A stretch of 64,000 nt of DNA from Streptomyces sp. NBC_00464. GTDB taxonomy: Bacteria > Actinomycetota > Actinomycetes > Streptomycetales > Streptomycetaceae. The stretch lies in contig NZ_CP107899.1 in NCBI RefSeq assembly GCF_036013915.1, forward strand, positions 6,138,001 to 6,202,000, read 5' to 3'. Shown piece by piece: positions 1-7,583 of the stretch; the first letter of the stretch is position 1; every line of letters starts with the position of its first letter. A model generated the notes under the pieces. That model searched no databases, was not told the origin of the DNA, and worked only from the letters and a program-made list of their open reading frames with translations. The translations under genes were made by a program, and so were the position numbers.

Positions 1-552
1 TACGGCGTGGACTGGGTCGACGTGCCCGACCGCGACGCCAAGACCGTCTCCGTGCGCAAGCAGTTCGGTGACAAGGACGTCACCCGCGCCCGCAAGCTCG
101 AAGGCATGTGGTGGGGCGACGGTGGCGCCTACATCGTCTCCTCGTTCGCCCGCGACGAGAGCCCCGTCCAGCACGACGGCCAGGTCTGGTTCTACGACCC
201 GAAGCGCCGCACGCTGACGCTGAAGGTGCTCCTCGGCGTCAACGCCGATCCCGCCAAGGACGGCGCCTTCGACGGTCCGGACAACATCACCGTCTCGCCC
301 TACGGCGGCCTGGTCATCTCCGAGGACGGCGAGGGCATCCAGCACCTCTTCGGGGCCACCGAGAGCGGCCGCACCTACCCCATCGCGCGCAACGAGCTGA
401 ACGCCGGCACGGAGGCCGAGCCGGAGTACAGCGAGTTCACCGGTGTGACCTTCTCGCCCGACGGCAAGACGCTCTTCGCCAACATCCAGACGCCCGGCAT
501 CATGCTGGCCATCACCGGCCCGTGGAAGCGCCAGCCGCGCCGGGAGCAGTAG
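1..552 (+). CDS. PhoX-family (DUF839) phosphatase, C-terminal part
   Basis: The reading frame is open from the left edge, so only about the last 183 residues are present. The text runs through beta-propeller-like blades (YIVSSFARDE, QVWFYDPKRRTLTL, FDGPDNITVSPYGGLVISED, EFTGVTFSPDGKTLFANIQTPG) and ends in a basic tail. These are typical of the C-terminal region of secreted PhoX/DUF839 proteins, which are Ca/Fe-dependent alkaline phosphatases in characterised members. The N-terminal Tat signal and most metal ligands lie outside the window, so catalytic competence cannot be judged. A strong hairpin follows about 15 bases after the stop. Family assignment is fairly secure; the substrate is inferred only from the family. 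Confidence 0.8.
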   Translation, partial: YGVDWVDVPDRDAKTVSVRKQFGDKDVTRARKLEGMWWGDGGAYIVSSFARDESPVQHDGQVWFYDPKRRTLTLKVLLGVNADPAKDGAFDGPDNITVSPYGGLVISEDGEGIQHLFGATESGRTYPIARNELNAGTEAEPEYSEFTGVTFSPDGKTLFANIQTPGIMLAITGPWKRQPRREQ

Positions 553-566
553 CCCCCGGCAGTGAT

Positions 567-613
567 CCGGCCCGGTCCGACGCGGTGGCGACCCCCGCTC
601 CGGACCGGGCCGG
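567..613 (+). terminator. Hairpin terminator after the PhoX-like gene
   Basis: A 13-bp perfect inverted repeat (CCGGCCCGGTCCG at 567-579 and its complement at 601-613) with a 21-nt loop lies just after the stop codon. There is no T-tract, as is usual in Streptomyces. The remaining bases up to 842 show no convincing gene. Confidence 0.6.
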
Positions 614-842
614 TCCGGCGTCCACAGGCGCCGGGAACCCGGCGGGCCACGCCCCGCGGGAAAGCGATAACCGCCACACCGCCGACGGCTCCGAGGGGTG
701 CGCGACACCCACGAGGCCCATGCCGGAAGCGGGAACGGGCGGCGCGCGGTCCCGGAACCGCTGATTACGAATCCGGCATCAGTGCGGCCCCAGGAGCGGT
801 CGGGCATGGCGTCGGGCGTTTTCAGGGCGCATACTCAAGGTA

Positions 843-1073
843 ATGAAACAGTCAGCCGGATCCCGGCGTCACCTGCCATCCAGTCCCTTCAACCGCCCGG
901 CCCAGGCGGCCCCACCGGTCGAATTGTTCGATGTGGGCGACAGGGTGTCGCATGACCAGTTCGGACTCGGCCGAGTCCTTGCTGTCGAGGGCGACAACGA
1001 CGCAGTGCTCATCGACTTCTCGGGGCGACAGGGGAGGATCCTGAGCCCGTACTCCAAGCTGACCAAGCTCTGA
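843..1073 (+). CDS. Small conserved protein with CarD/UvrD-tail-like beta domain
   Basis: A 76-residue protein. Its second half (VGDRVSHDQFGLGRVLAVEGD, then VLIDFSGRQGRIL, then SKLTKL) resembles the small Tudor-like beta-barrel found at the C terminus of UvrD/PcrA helicases and in CarD-type RNA polymerase-binding proteins. The first 25 residues are basic and low-complexity. An AAGG Shine-Dalgarno sequence sits a few bases before the ATG and a strong hairpin terminator follows, so it is a free-standing gene. It could be a nucleic-acid- or RNAP-interacting protein, but no function is established from the sequence. Confidence 0.7.
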   Translation: MKQSAGSRRHLPSSPFNRPAQAAPPVELFDVGDRVSHDQFGLGRVLAVEGDNDAVLIDFSGRQGRILSPYSKLTKL

Positions 1074-1123
1074 GAGAAGCGACGAGCACGCGCCGCGTAC
1101 GCCGAATTTCTCTCGCCGACCGC

Positions 1124-1161
1124 CTTCAGGGGCACCCGCAGCCAGCCGGGTGCCCCTGAAG
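1124..1161. terminator. Bidirectional terminator between convergent genes
   Basis: A 15-bp perfect stem (CTTCAGGGGCACCCG and its complement) with an 8-nt loop lies between the small protein gene and the convergent TerD gene. It can serve both strands. Confidence 0.75.
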
Positions 1162-1179
1162 ACGTTTCCGTCCCGGCCC

Positions 1180-2400
1180 CTACAGGGACTGGGCGGCGGG
1201 CTTGACCATGCCGCGGACGGTGCGTGACTTCACGAAGTCACCCATCGCGGTCATTTCCCATTCGCCGGAGAACTGCTTGATCAGCTTCGCCATCATCACG
1301 CCGGTCTGCGGCTCGGCGCCGGTCAGATCGAAGCGGACCAGCTCCTCGCCCGTGGCCGCGTCGATCAGCCGGCAGTAGGCCTTGGCCACCTCGGTGAACT
1401 TCTGGCCGGTGAACGAGTTCACCGTGAACACCAGGCCGGTCGCCTCCGGGGGGATCCGGCCCAGGTCGACGACGATCACCTCGTCGTCGCCGGCGCCCTC
1501 ACCCGTGAGGTTGTCGCCCGAGTGCTTGATGGCGCCGTTCAGGATGGAGAGCTTGCCGAAGTAGCAGCTTTCCAGGTGGTTGCGGTTGGGGCCGTAGGCG
1601 ATCACCGAGGCATCGAGGTCGATGTCCTTGCCGCGGAACGCCGGCTCCCAGCCGAGGCCCATCTTGACCTGGGAGAGCAGCGGGCGGCCGCCCTTGACCA
1701 GCGACACCGTCTGGTTCTTCTGCAGATTGACGCGGCCCTTGTCGAGGTTGATCTTGCCGGAGGCCGGGGGAGCGGGGGGCGCCGGAGGCGCCGGGGGTGC
1801 GACGGGCGGTGCGGCCGCCACCGGGGGAGCGGCGATCCGCGGGTCCACCGGCGGGGCGACGGGGGCCGGGGGTGCGACCGGGGCGGGGGCGGCGGCGGGC
1901 TCCTCGACGGACACACCGAAGTCGGTGGCGATGCCCGCCAGCCCGTTGGCATAGCCCTGGCCGACCGCGCGGGCCTTCCATGCGCCGCCCCGCCGGTAGA
2001 TCTCGATGACCACGAGCGCGGTCTCGGAGCCCAGCTGCGGCGGGGTGAACGTGGCGAGCGCGCTGCCGTCGTCCGCGTTGCGCACGGTGGCGGTGGGCTC
2101 GACGCCCTGGAAGGTCTGACCCGCTCCGTCCGGGCTCGCCGTGACGACGATCTTCTCGATGCCGGGCGGCACCGCGGCGGTGTCCACCACGATCGCGTCG
2201 GGGGCGTTGCCACCGCCGGAGCGGTAGGTCACACCCGGGCCCGCGGGCTGGTTGTAGAAGATGAAGTCGTCGTCGGAGCGCACCTTGCCGTCGGCGGTGA
2301 GCAGCAGGCCCGACACGTCGAGCCGCACGGGTGCGGCGACGTCCACCGTCACGCGGGCGGCGGAGAGGGGGATGTTCGAGCCGGGTGTCATAGCGGTCAT
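1180..2400 (-). CDS. TerD-family protein with two Ter domains
   Basis: About 406 residues with two TerD-like beta-sandwich domains. The first is roughly residues 4-170 (start MTPGSNIPL, motifs RSDDDFIFYNQP, IEKIVVTAS, ALVVIEIYRRGGAWKARAVGQGYANGL). A Pro/Ala-rich linker follows (about 172-215), then a second domain (about 217-400, motifs LDASVIAYG, DDEVIVVDL, AKAYCRLIDAATGEELVRFDL). TerD domains bind Ca2+ and occur in tellurite and chemical-stress resistance systems and in actinobacterial surface/stress complexes. The true start may be the second Met at 2391, which matches the usual family N terminus; no strong Shine-Dalgarno sequence precedes either. The gene stands alone, with no other ter genes here. 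Confidence 0.88.
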   Translation of the reverse strand: MTAMTPGSNIPLSAARVTVDVAAPVRLDVSGLLLTADGKVRSDDDFIFYNQPAGPGVTYRSGGGNAPDAIVVDTAAVPPGIEKIVVTASPDGAGQTFQGVEPTATVRNADDGSALATFTPPQLGSETALVVIEIYRRGGAWKARAVGQGYANGLAGIATDFGVSVEEPAAAPAPVAPPAPVAPPVDPRIAAPPVAAAPPVAPPAPPAPPAPPASGKINLDKGRVNLQKNQTVSLVKGGRPLLSQVKMGLGWEPAFRGKDIDLDASVIAYGPNRNHLESCYFGKLSILNGAIKHSGDNLTGEGAGDDEVIVVDLGRIPPEATGLVFTVNSFTGQKFTEVAKAYCRLIDAATGEELVRFDLTGAEPQTGVMMAKLIKQFSGEWEMTAMGDFVKSRTVRGMVKPAAQSL

Positions 2401-2496
2401 GCACGGGGTAACGAATGACCCGGCTTTGCCGTTCCCTTACCTTCGGGCGGCTTCGCCCGTACGGCGGCAGTACCGCCCGTGTGCGGGCGGCTCCGC

Positions 2497-3306
2497 TCAG
2501 TACGGCCAGATCGGAGGGTTGGTGCAGAAGTGGCCGCCGAGGTGGGCGTGGTCCGGGTTGTCCGGGTCGAGCTCGCCCTGCTCGGCGATGAGCTTCGCCG
2601 CGTACTCCTCCGAGTCGTCCTGCGGTTCGTAGCCGAGGGACCGGGCCGTCGTCAGGTCCCACCACAGGCGGGTGTTGTCCGAGGAGCCGTTGATGACCGT
2701 GTGCCCCACGTTCTCGGCGCTGATCGCGGCGTCGAAGAGCCGGGCGCCGTCGGCGGGGCTCATCCACACGGACAGCATCCGTACGGACGTCGGCTCGGGG
2801 AAGCAGGAGCCGATGCGCACCGAGACGGTCTCCAGACCGTGCCGGTCCCAGTACAGCTGGGCGAGGTCTTCACCGAAGGACTTCGACAGGCCGTAGAAGG
2901 TGTCCGGGCGGCGCGGGGTGTCGATGGGGATCAGCGGGTCGCCGGGGAGCGGCCGGGGGGTGAAGCCGACGGCGTGGTTGGAGGACGCGAAGACGATCCG
3001 GCGTACGCCCTCCGCGAGGGCGGCCTCGTACAGGTTGTAGGTGCCCTCGATGTTCGCCTTGAGGATCTTGTCGAAGGAGGCTTCCAGGGAGATGCCCGCA
3101 AGGTGGATGATCGCGTCGACGCCCCGCACGGCTTCGCGCAGTGCCTCCTTGTCGCCGAGGTCGGCGGTGATCGCGTCCGGCTCGCCCTCGATGGGGAACA
3201 TGTCGAACAGGCGGAGCTCGTAACCGTGGGCGGGCAGCAGTCCGCGCATCAGGGTGCCGAGACCGCCGGCGGCGCCGGTGAGCAGGACGGTGCGGGGAGC
3301 GGACAT
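2497..3306 (-). CDS. udh: Uronate dehydrogenase
   Basis: A 269-residue short-chain/extended NAD-dependent dehydrogenase. It has the glycine-rich TGAAGGLG nucleotide loop near residue 10, the ASSNHAVG strand, and a YGLSK catalytic pair (about Tyr138/Lys142). The length and the SSNH and YWDRHGLETVSVRIGSCF stretches match uronate dehydrogenases, which oxidise D-galacturonate or D-glucuronate to the aldaric lactone. GAGGAG lies 7 bases before the ATG at 3306; a GTG one codon earlier is possible. A consensus-like promoter lies upstream (3376-3405). The neighbouring kdgD, pectin lyases and alpha-ketoglutarate semialdehyde dehydrogenase support a role at the first step of oxidative galacturonate catabolism. 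A general sugar epimerase is the main alternative. Confidence 0.85.
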   Translation of the reverse strand: MSAPRTVLLTGAAGGLGTLMRGLLPAHGYELRLFDMFPIEGEPDAITADLGDKEALREAVRGVDAIIHLAGISLEASFDKILKANIEGTYNLYEAALAEGVRRIVFASSNHAVGFTPRPLPGDPLIPIDTPRRPDTFYGLSKSFGEDLAQLYWDRHGLETVSVRIGSCFPEPTSVRMLSVWMSPADGARLFDAAISAENVGHTVINGSSDNTRLWWDLTTARSLGYEPQDDSEEYAAKLIAEQGELDPDNPDHAHLGGHFCTNPPIWPY

Positions 3307-3359
3307 CACGGATCTCCTCGGTACGGGGGGCGGCTGCGCTCGCCTGGTCCATGGACGGC

Positions 3360-3375
3360 ATTCACATGCGTGGAC
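3360..3375 (-). promoter_or_regulatory. Candidate operator overlapping the udh start region
   Basis: ATTCACATGCGTGGAC abuts the -10 box of the udh promoter. It resembles GTTCATGAATATGGAC downstream of the kdgD promoter (3923-3938) and, more weakly, the GTTC-N8-GAAC palindromes at 10931 and 28672. This is a pattern match only. Confidence 0.35.
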
Positions 3376-3405
3376 AAGTTATGGAGCGGTGTGGGGTTGC
3401 GTCAA
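3376..3405 (-). promoter_or_regulatory. udh promoter
   Basis: Reading the minus strand, a -35 TTGACG (3400-3405) is separated by 18 bases from a -10 TAACTT (3376-3381). This is close to the HrdB-type consensus. The distance to the udh start leaves a leader of roughly 65 bases. Confidence 0.65.
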
Positions 3406-3416
3406 GGGTTGCCCGT

Positions 3417-3870
3417 TTCCGGGTCGGGGGGGGGTTCCGTCCTCAATCGCCGGACGGGCTTGGGTGCGGGTCCCCCGCGGGGCGCCTCTGCCCGGTGGGT
3501 GGGGGTGGGGGCCCTCCGGGGAGACTCCTCAAAAATGGCGTGTGCACCCGACGGCGAACAGGTACCCGGGTCGTACGCCATTTTCTGCGGGGACTCCCCT
3601 GCACGCCCCCACCCGGCCGCCCCTGCGTCTGAACACCGGCTCTGATGACTGCCGCAGGCGCAGGGCGGCCGGGTTCGGGGCCGTGCAGGGGAGTCCCCGC
3701 AGGACGACGAACAGATACCCGGGTCGTTCGCGTACCCGCGGAACGTTCGTCGTCCGAGGAGACGCCCCGGAGGGGCCCCGGACCCCCACCCACCGGGCAA
3801 CGGCGAACCCCCGCGGGGGACCCGCACCCAAGCCCGTCCGGCGATTGAGGACGGAACCCCGCACCCCGGA
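3417..3870. repeat. Large nested inverted-repeat intergenic element
   Basis: The outer arms, about 3430-3535 and 3755-3862, are near-perfect reverse complements and carry the GTCCGGCGATTGAGGACGGA end found between many Streptomyces genes. An inner inverted repeat pairs 3585-3605 with 3682-3702 perfectly (CTGCGGGGACTCCCCTGCACG-type arms). A smaller pair (AAAATGGCGT/ACGCCATTTT) flanks 3535-3585. A TACCCGGGTCGT word occurs twice. No convincing gene lies in 3310-3885; the open frames here are mirror images across the repeat. It sits between two divergently transcribed pathway genes. Confidence 0.8.
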
Positions 3871-3885
3871 CCGGGGCATCGCGCC

Positions 3886-3915
3886 TTGACCCGTGCCGAG
3901 CCGCTGCCTTAGCGT
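3886..3915 (+). promoter_or_regulatory. kdgD promoter
   Basis: TTGACC (3886-3891), an 18-base spacer and TAGCGT (3910-3915) form a plausible HrdB-type promoter about 60 bases before the kdgD start. Confidence 0.55.
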
Positions 3916-3922
3916 AAGAGCC

Positions 3923-3938
3923 GTTCATGAATATGGAC
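3923..3938 (+). promoter_or_regulatory. Candidate operator in the kdgD leader
   Basis: GTTCATGAATATGGAC lies just downstream of the -10 box. It differs by one base in the outer arms from the GTTC-N8-GAAC palindromes at 10931-10946 and 28672-28687, so it could bind the same regulator. The match is degenerate. Confidence 0.4.
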
Positions 3939-3982
3939 GTCAATCAGAATTGTGCACGCCTGAAACCGCTCAGGGAGCGCCC

Positions 3983-4942
3983 GTGACCTCAGCCCCACTT
4001 GCCGCCCGACTCACCGCTGTCGCCGGGCCGCTCTTCTTCCCCGTCACCGCCTACGGGCCGGACGGCTCCGTCGACCTCGATGTATTCCGCGCGCACGTGC
4101 GCAAGGGCGTGGACGCCGGTGCGGCGGCCGTGTTCGCCTGCTGCGGTACGGGGGAGTTCCACGCCCTGACACCCGAGGAGTTCCGCCTCGTCGTCGCCGC
4201 GGCCGTCGAGGAGACCGCCGGTGAGGTGCCCGTCGTGGCCGGCGCCGGATACGGCACCGCCCTGGCGGTCCAGTTCGCGAAGCTCGCCGAGGAGGCCGGC
4301 GCGGACGGCCTCCTCGCCATGCCGCCGTATCTGGTCGTCGCCGACCAGGAAGGGCTGCTGGCCCACTACACGGCGCTCGCCGCAGCTACCCGCCTGGAGA
4401 CGATCGTCTACCAGCGCGACAACGCCGTCTTCACCCCCGAGACCGTGGTCGCGCTGGCGCAGACGCCGGGCATCATCGGCCTCAAGGACGGCTACGGCGA
4501 CCTCGACCTGATGCAGCGCATCGTCAGCGCCGTCCGTACCGGACTGCCCGGCCAGGACTTCCTGTACTTCAACGGGCTGCCCACAGCCGAGCTCACCGGC
4601 CTCGCCTACCGGGGCATCGGCGTCACGCTGTACTCGTCTGCCGTGTTCGCCTTCGCGCCCGATATCGCGCTGGCCTTCTACCGCGCCCTGGAATCGGGTG
4701 ACGATGATCTTGTCAACGCGCTGCTCGACACCTTCTACCGCCCGCTCGTCGAACTGCGCGCCAAGGGCCGCGGCTACGCCGTCTCGCTGGTCAAGGCGGC
4801 CGTCCGTCTCCAGGGCCTGGACGTCGGGGAGGTGCGCACCCCGCTCACCGAGCCGCCGGCCGTGCACATCAAGGAGCTGACGGAGATCATCGGAGCCGGC
4901 CGCGCATTGCTGGAGCGCGGCGGCGCGGGGGAGCGCGGGTGA
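3983..4942 (+). CDS. kdgD: 5-dehydro-4-deoxyglucarate dehydratase
   Basis: A 319-residue DHDPS/NAL-superfamily (beta/alpha)8 enzyme. Lys168 in IIGLKDGYGDLDLMQRI is the Schiff-base lysine, with Tyr143 (IVYQRDNAV) and the GTGEFHAL phosphate-loop equivalent. The KDGYGD and FLYFNGLPTAEL stretches are typical of KdgD, which decarboxylates and dehydrates 5-dehydro-4-deoxy-D-glucarate to alpha-ketoglutarate semialdehyde. The GTG at 3983 is chosen because GGGAG precedes it at normal spacing; the open frame extends further upstream without a ribosome site. The following gene overlaps by 4 bases (GTGA). Product and neighbours fit the step after galactarate dehydration in oxidative galacturonate catabolism. 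Confidence 0.9.
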   Translation: MTSAPLAARLTAVAGPLFFPVTAYGPDGSVDLDVFRAHVRKGVDAGAAAVFACCGTGEFHALTPEEFRLVVAAAVEETAGEVPVVAGAGYGTALAVQFAKLAEEAGADGLLAMPPYLVVADQEGLLAHYTALAAATRLETIVYQRDNAVFTPETVVALAQTPGIIGLKDGYGDLDLMQRIVSAVRTGLPGQDFLYFNGLPTAELTGLAYRGIGVTLYSSAVFAFAPDIALAFYRALESGDDDLVNALLDTFYRPLVELRAKGRGYAVSLVKAAVRLQGLDVGEVRTPLTEPPAVHIKELTEIIGAGRALLERGGAGERG

Positions 4943-6117
4943 AGACCTCCGCCTTCCTCTACCCGTGGGACATCGTCGGGGATCCGGACGCGGCCGCCCG
5001 CGTCGCGGACCTCGGCGTCCAGCAGGTGACGCTTGCCGCCGCCTATCACTCCACGCGGGCGCTGACCCCGCGCCATCCCGCCCGGCGCATCGTCACGGCC
5101 GAGCACGCCGCGGTGCTCTACCCGCCGGACGCCGGGCGGTGGGCGGGGCGCGAGCTGCGCCCGTACGGGCAGTCCTGGGTGGAGTCGGACGACGCCTACG
5201 CGGAGGCCGCCGAGGCGCTGGCCGGTGCCGGGCTCGATGTGCACAGCTGGGTCGTGCTCGCGCACAACTCCCGGCTGGGCGCCGAGCATCCGGACACCTC
5301 CGTGGTCAACTCCTACGGGGACCGCTACCCGTGGGCCCCCTGCATCGCGCAGCCCGCGGTCCGCGCGTATCTGGTGGACCTGGCCGCGGAGGCGGCGGTA
5401 CGGGGCGGGGCGGGCGGCACCGAACTGGAGTCGTGCGGCTGGTACGGCTTCGCGCACCTGCACGCCCACGACAAGATCGCGGGCGTCGGCCTGGGCGACG
5501 CGGCGCAGTACCTGATGTCGCTGTGCTTCTGCCCCGACTGCCGGGCCGGATACGGCGGGCAGGGGCTGGACGCCGAGGAGCTGAGCCTCGCCGTGCGGGG
5601 CGCGCTGGAGCCGGTGTGGTCCGGTTCAGGCGCCCCGGAAGCGGGCTGGGACGGCGTCGGGAAGCTGCTCGGCGCGGATCTCGCCGCCACCACGCTCCGG
5701 TGGCGCACCGAGGTGGCGCGGGGGCTCCAGGAGTCGGTGGTCGCCGCGGTGCGGGCGGCGGCCTCGCCCGATTTCCAGGTGCTGCTGCACGCCGACCCGG
5801 CGCCGTACCGCTCCGGAGCCAATGTGGGCGTCGACCCGGCGCACATCCTGTCCGTGGCGGACGGTGTGGTGCTGCCCTGCACCGGCGGCGACGCGGCGCG
5901 CGAGGCCGTGCTCGGCCCGTTCGCCGGCCGCGGAGGTGTGGTCGCGGCCAACCTCACCGTGGTGCGGGGGATGGGCGGCAGTCCGGGCACGCTGGAGCGG
6001 GACGCCGCCCATGCGGCCTCGCTCGGCGCGAACCAACTGCGCCTGTACCACGCGGGGCTGGCGTCGGGGCCGGACCTCGAAGCAGTCGCGGAGGCGCTCT
6101 CACGCCTCGGCCGCTGA
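4939..6117 (+). CDS. Uncharacterised TIM-barrel-like protein coupled to kdgD
   Basis: A 392-residue cytoplasmic protein with no signal peptide, translationally coupled to kdgD by a GTGA overlap. The alternating strand/helix pattern (DLGVQQVTLAAAYHS, VHSWVVLAHNS, FQVLLHADPAPY, GANQLRLYHAG) suggests a beta/alpha barrel. A CFCPDC cluster near residue 196 resembles the CYCPHC-type motif of some uncharacterised glycoside-hydrolase-like families. HLHAHDK and the LESCGWYGF segment may line an active site. I do not recognise a characterised family. Coupling suggests action on the same pathway, for instance an aldarate, lactone or oligouronide intermediate; that is inference only. The 3' end overlaps the convergent MFS gene by 18 bases. 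Confidence 0.75.
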   Translation: MKTSAFLYPWDIVGDPDAAARVADLGVQQVTLAAAYHSTRALTPRHPARRIVTAEHAAVLYPPDAGRWAGRELRPYGQSWVESDDAYAEAAEALAGAGLDVHSWVVLAHNSRLGAEHPDTSVVNSYGDRYPWAPCIAQPAVRAYLVDLAAEAAVRGGAGGTELESCGWYGFAHLHAHDKIAGVGLGDAAQYLMSLCFCPDCRAGYGGQGLDAEELSLAVRGALEPVWSGSGAPEAGWDGVGKLLGADLAATTLRWRTEVARGLQESVVAAVRAAASPDFQVLLHADPAPYRSGANVGVDPAHILSVADGVVLPCTGGDAAREAVLGPFAGRGGVVAANLTVVRGMGGSPGTLERDAAHAASLGANQLRLYHAGLASGPDLEAVAEALSRLGR

Positions 6118-7317
6118 CACCCGCGGGCCGGCGGGTGCCTTCCCCCGCCGGCCCGCGACCAGCCATGCCGCCGTCAGCAGCCCCGTCGCAGCCACGAGCG
6201 GCAGCAGCACCCGTACGTCCATCAGCGCGACCAGCCCCGCGCCGAGCGCCAGCGCCACCGCGTTGGGCGCCATCATCAGCGTGCCCGCGGCCGCCGCCGT
6301 CCGGCCCAGGACCGCGTCCGGGGTCTCCCGCTGCACCGCCGTCATCGCGGCGATCAGCACACACGGCAGGCCCGCCCCGATCAGGCCGCACGCCACCAGC
6401 GCCACCGCGTCGTACGGCAGCGCCCGCGCGCCGACCGCCAGGGCGAACACCGCGATGCCCGCCGCCGTGAACACCCGCTCCGGCAGCCGCCGCAGCAGCG
6501 GTCCGGCCAGCAGCCCGATCGCGACGGACCCGACGCCCTGCGCCACGGAGAGCACACCCGCGTACGCGGGGGAGCGGCCGAGGACCCCGTCCACGACGGC
6601 GTACAGCGTCGCCCCGTTGAGCCCGGCGCACAGCATCGTGACCGATCCGGCGAGCACCAGCGGCCGCAGCACCGGCGACCCCCACACCTGCCGCATCCCG
6701 GAGTGCCGTCCGCGGCCGCCGACCGCCGCCGGGGCAGGCCTCCGTACCCGCAGCAGCGCGTACAGCCCCGCCGCCAGAGCGAAGGAGGCCGCGTCCAGCA
6801 GGGCCACCGCGCCGCCGCCGAAGCGGGCGTAGAGCGCCGCGCCGGTCAGCGGGGCCACCAGCTTCATGCCCTCGTTCGCCATCATCCTCAAGCCGTTGAA
6901 ATCGCCCAGCAGGCGGGCGTCCACGGCCTGGGCGACCACGGCCGACTCCGCCGCGTCCATCAGGACGTGAGCGGTCCCGTACACCAGGAGCACCGCGAAC
7001 AGGATCCAGATCCGCCCCGCCGAATCCACCGTGATCAGTGTGGTCAGCAGCAGGGCCATGGCCACGTTCGACCAGACCAGCAGCGGCTTCCTGGGCAACC
7101 GGTCGGCCACCGCTCCGAGGGGCGGTCCGAAGAGCACCGGAAGCCAGACGGCGAAGAGGGCGAGCGCCGCCAGACTGTCCGAGCCCGTCAGCGACTTGAC
7201 CCAGATCCCGGCGGCCAGTGACATCGCGGAGCTGCCGAAACCGGACACCACGACCGCCGCGAGGAACAGCCCGGCCGTCCGGTCCCGCAGTACCCGCCCT
7301 GCCGCCGACTCCGGCAT
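6100..7317 (-). CDS. MFS exporter (EntS/MFS_3-like)
   Basis: About 405 residues with twelve hydrophobic segments. The loop GAVADRLPRKPLLVWSN between TM2 and TM3 is the conserved MFS motif A position (DRxxRR type). Overall pattern and length match drug/siderophore exporters of the MFS_3 group. I choose the ATG at 7317 (MPESAAGRVLRDRT), preceded by GGTGGGT. An in-frame TTG at 7359 would add 14 residues. It faces the kdgD operon tail-to-tail. The substrate is unknown. Nothing ties it to pectin use except position. Confidence 0.8.
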   Translation of the reverse strand: MPESAAGRVLRDRTAGLFLAAVVVSGFGSSAMSLAAGIWVKSLTGSDSLAALALFAVWLPVLFGPPLGAVADRLPRKPLLVWSNVAMALLLTTLITVDSAGRIWILFAVLLVYGTAHVLMDAAESAVVAQAVDARLLGDFNGLRMMANEGMKLVAPLTGAALYARFGGGAVALLDAASFALAAGLYALLRVRRPAPAAVGGRGRHSGMRQVWGSPVLRPLVLAGSVTMLCAGLNGATLYAVVDGVLGRSPAYAGVLSVAQGVGSVAIGLLAGPLLRRLPERVFTAAGIAVFALAVGARALPYDAVALVACGLIGAGLPCVLIAAMTAVQRETPDAVLGRTAAAAGTLMMAPNAVALALGAGLVALMDVRVLLPLVAATGLLTAAWLVAGRRGKAPAGPRVSAAEA

Positions 7318-7473
7318 CGCACCCACCGAACCTCTCCGACCTGCACCTTTGTTGGGCAATCAGGCTGGCCGGTAAGGCTGTTGCCGGGCATCGGGAGGAT
7401 GCCGTAGACCGCCGGGCGGGGCGGCCCGTCCGACGGGATCGGTGTAGGGCACACGTCGTAGTCCGGTGAAGTT

Positions 7474-7486
7474 CTTCTGTCAGAAG
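7474..7486. promoter_or_regulatory. Inverted repeat upstream of the gntR -35 box
   Basis: CTTCTGTCAGAAG is a perfect 6-1-6 palindrome ending two bases before the -35 element, placed like a repressor or activator site. Confidence 0.4.
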
Positions 7487-7488
7487 CG

Positions 7489-7518
7489 TTGACGAAACAT
7501 TCGTGGCGCCTCTAGCTT
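7489..7518 (+). promoter_or_regulatory. Promoter of the gntR-dapA-like-ilvD-like operon
   Basis: TTGACG (7489-7494), an 18-base spacer and TAGCTT (7513-7518). The transcript start would be near 7525, about 60 bases before the gntR ATG. Confidence 0.65.
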
Positions 7519-7539
7519 CATCGCGTCGTACTTCGTACG

Positions 7540-7549
7540 TCATATATGA
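7540..7549. promoter_or_regulatory. Candidate GntR operator
   Basis: TCATATATGA is a perfect AT-rich 10-bp palindrome within CGTCATATATGAGACG, downstream of the predicted transcript start. AT-rich centres in GC-rich DNA are common in FCD-type GntR operators, so autoregulation is likely. Confidence 0.45.
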
Positions 7550-7583
7550 GACGCGATACGCGAGATGCGAGAGCCCTTCACTC

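Noticed and set aside
3443..3943. Several overlapping frames of 100-200 codons within the intergenic repeat
   Set aside because: They are mirror-image translations of the inverted repeat arms and carry no protein family features.
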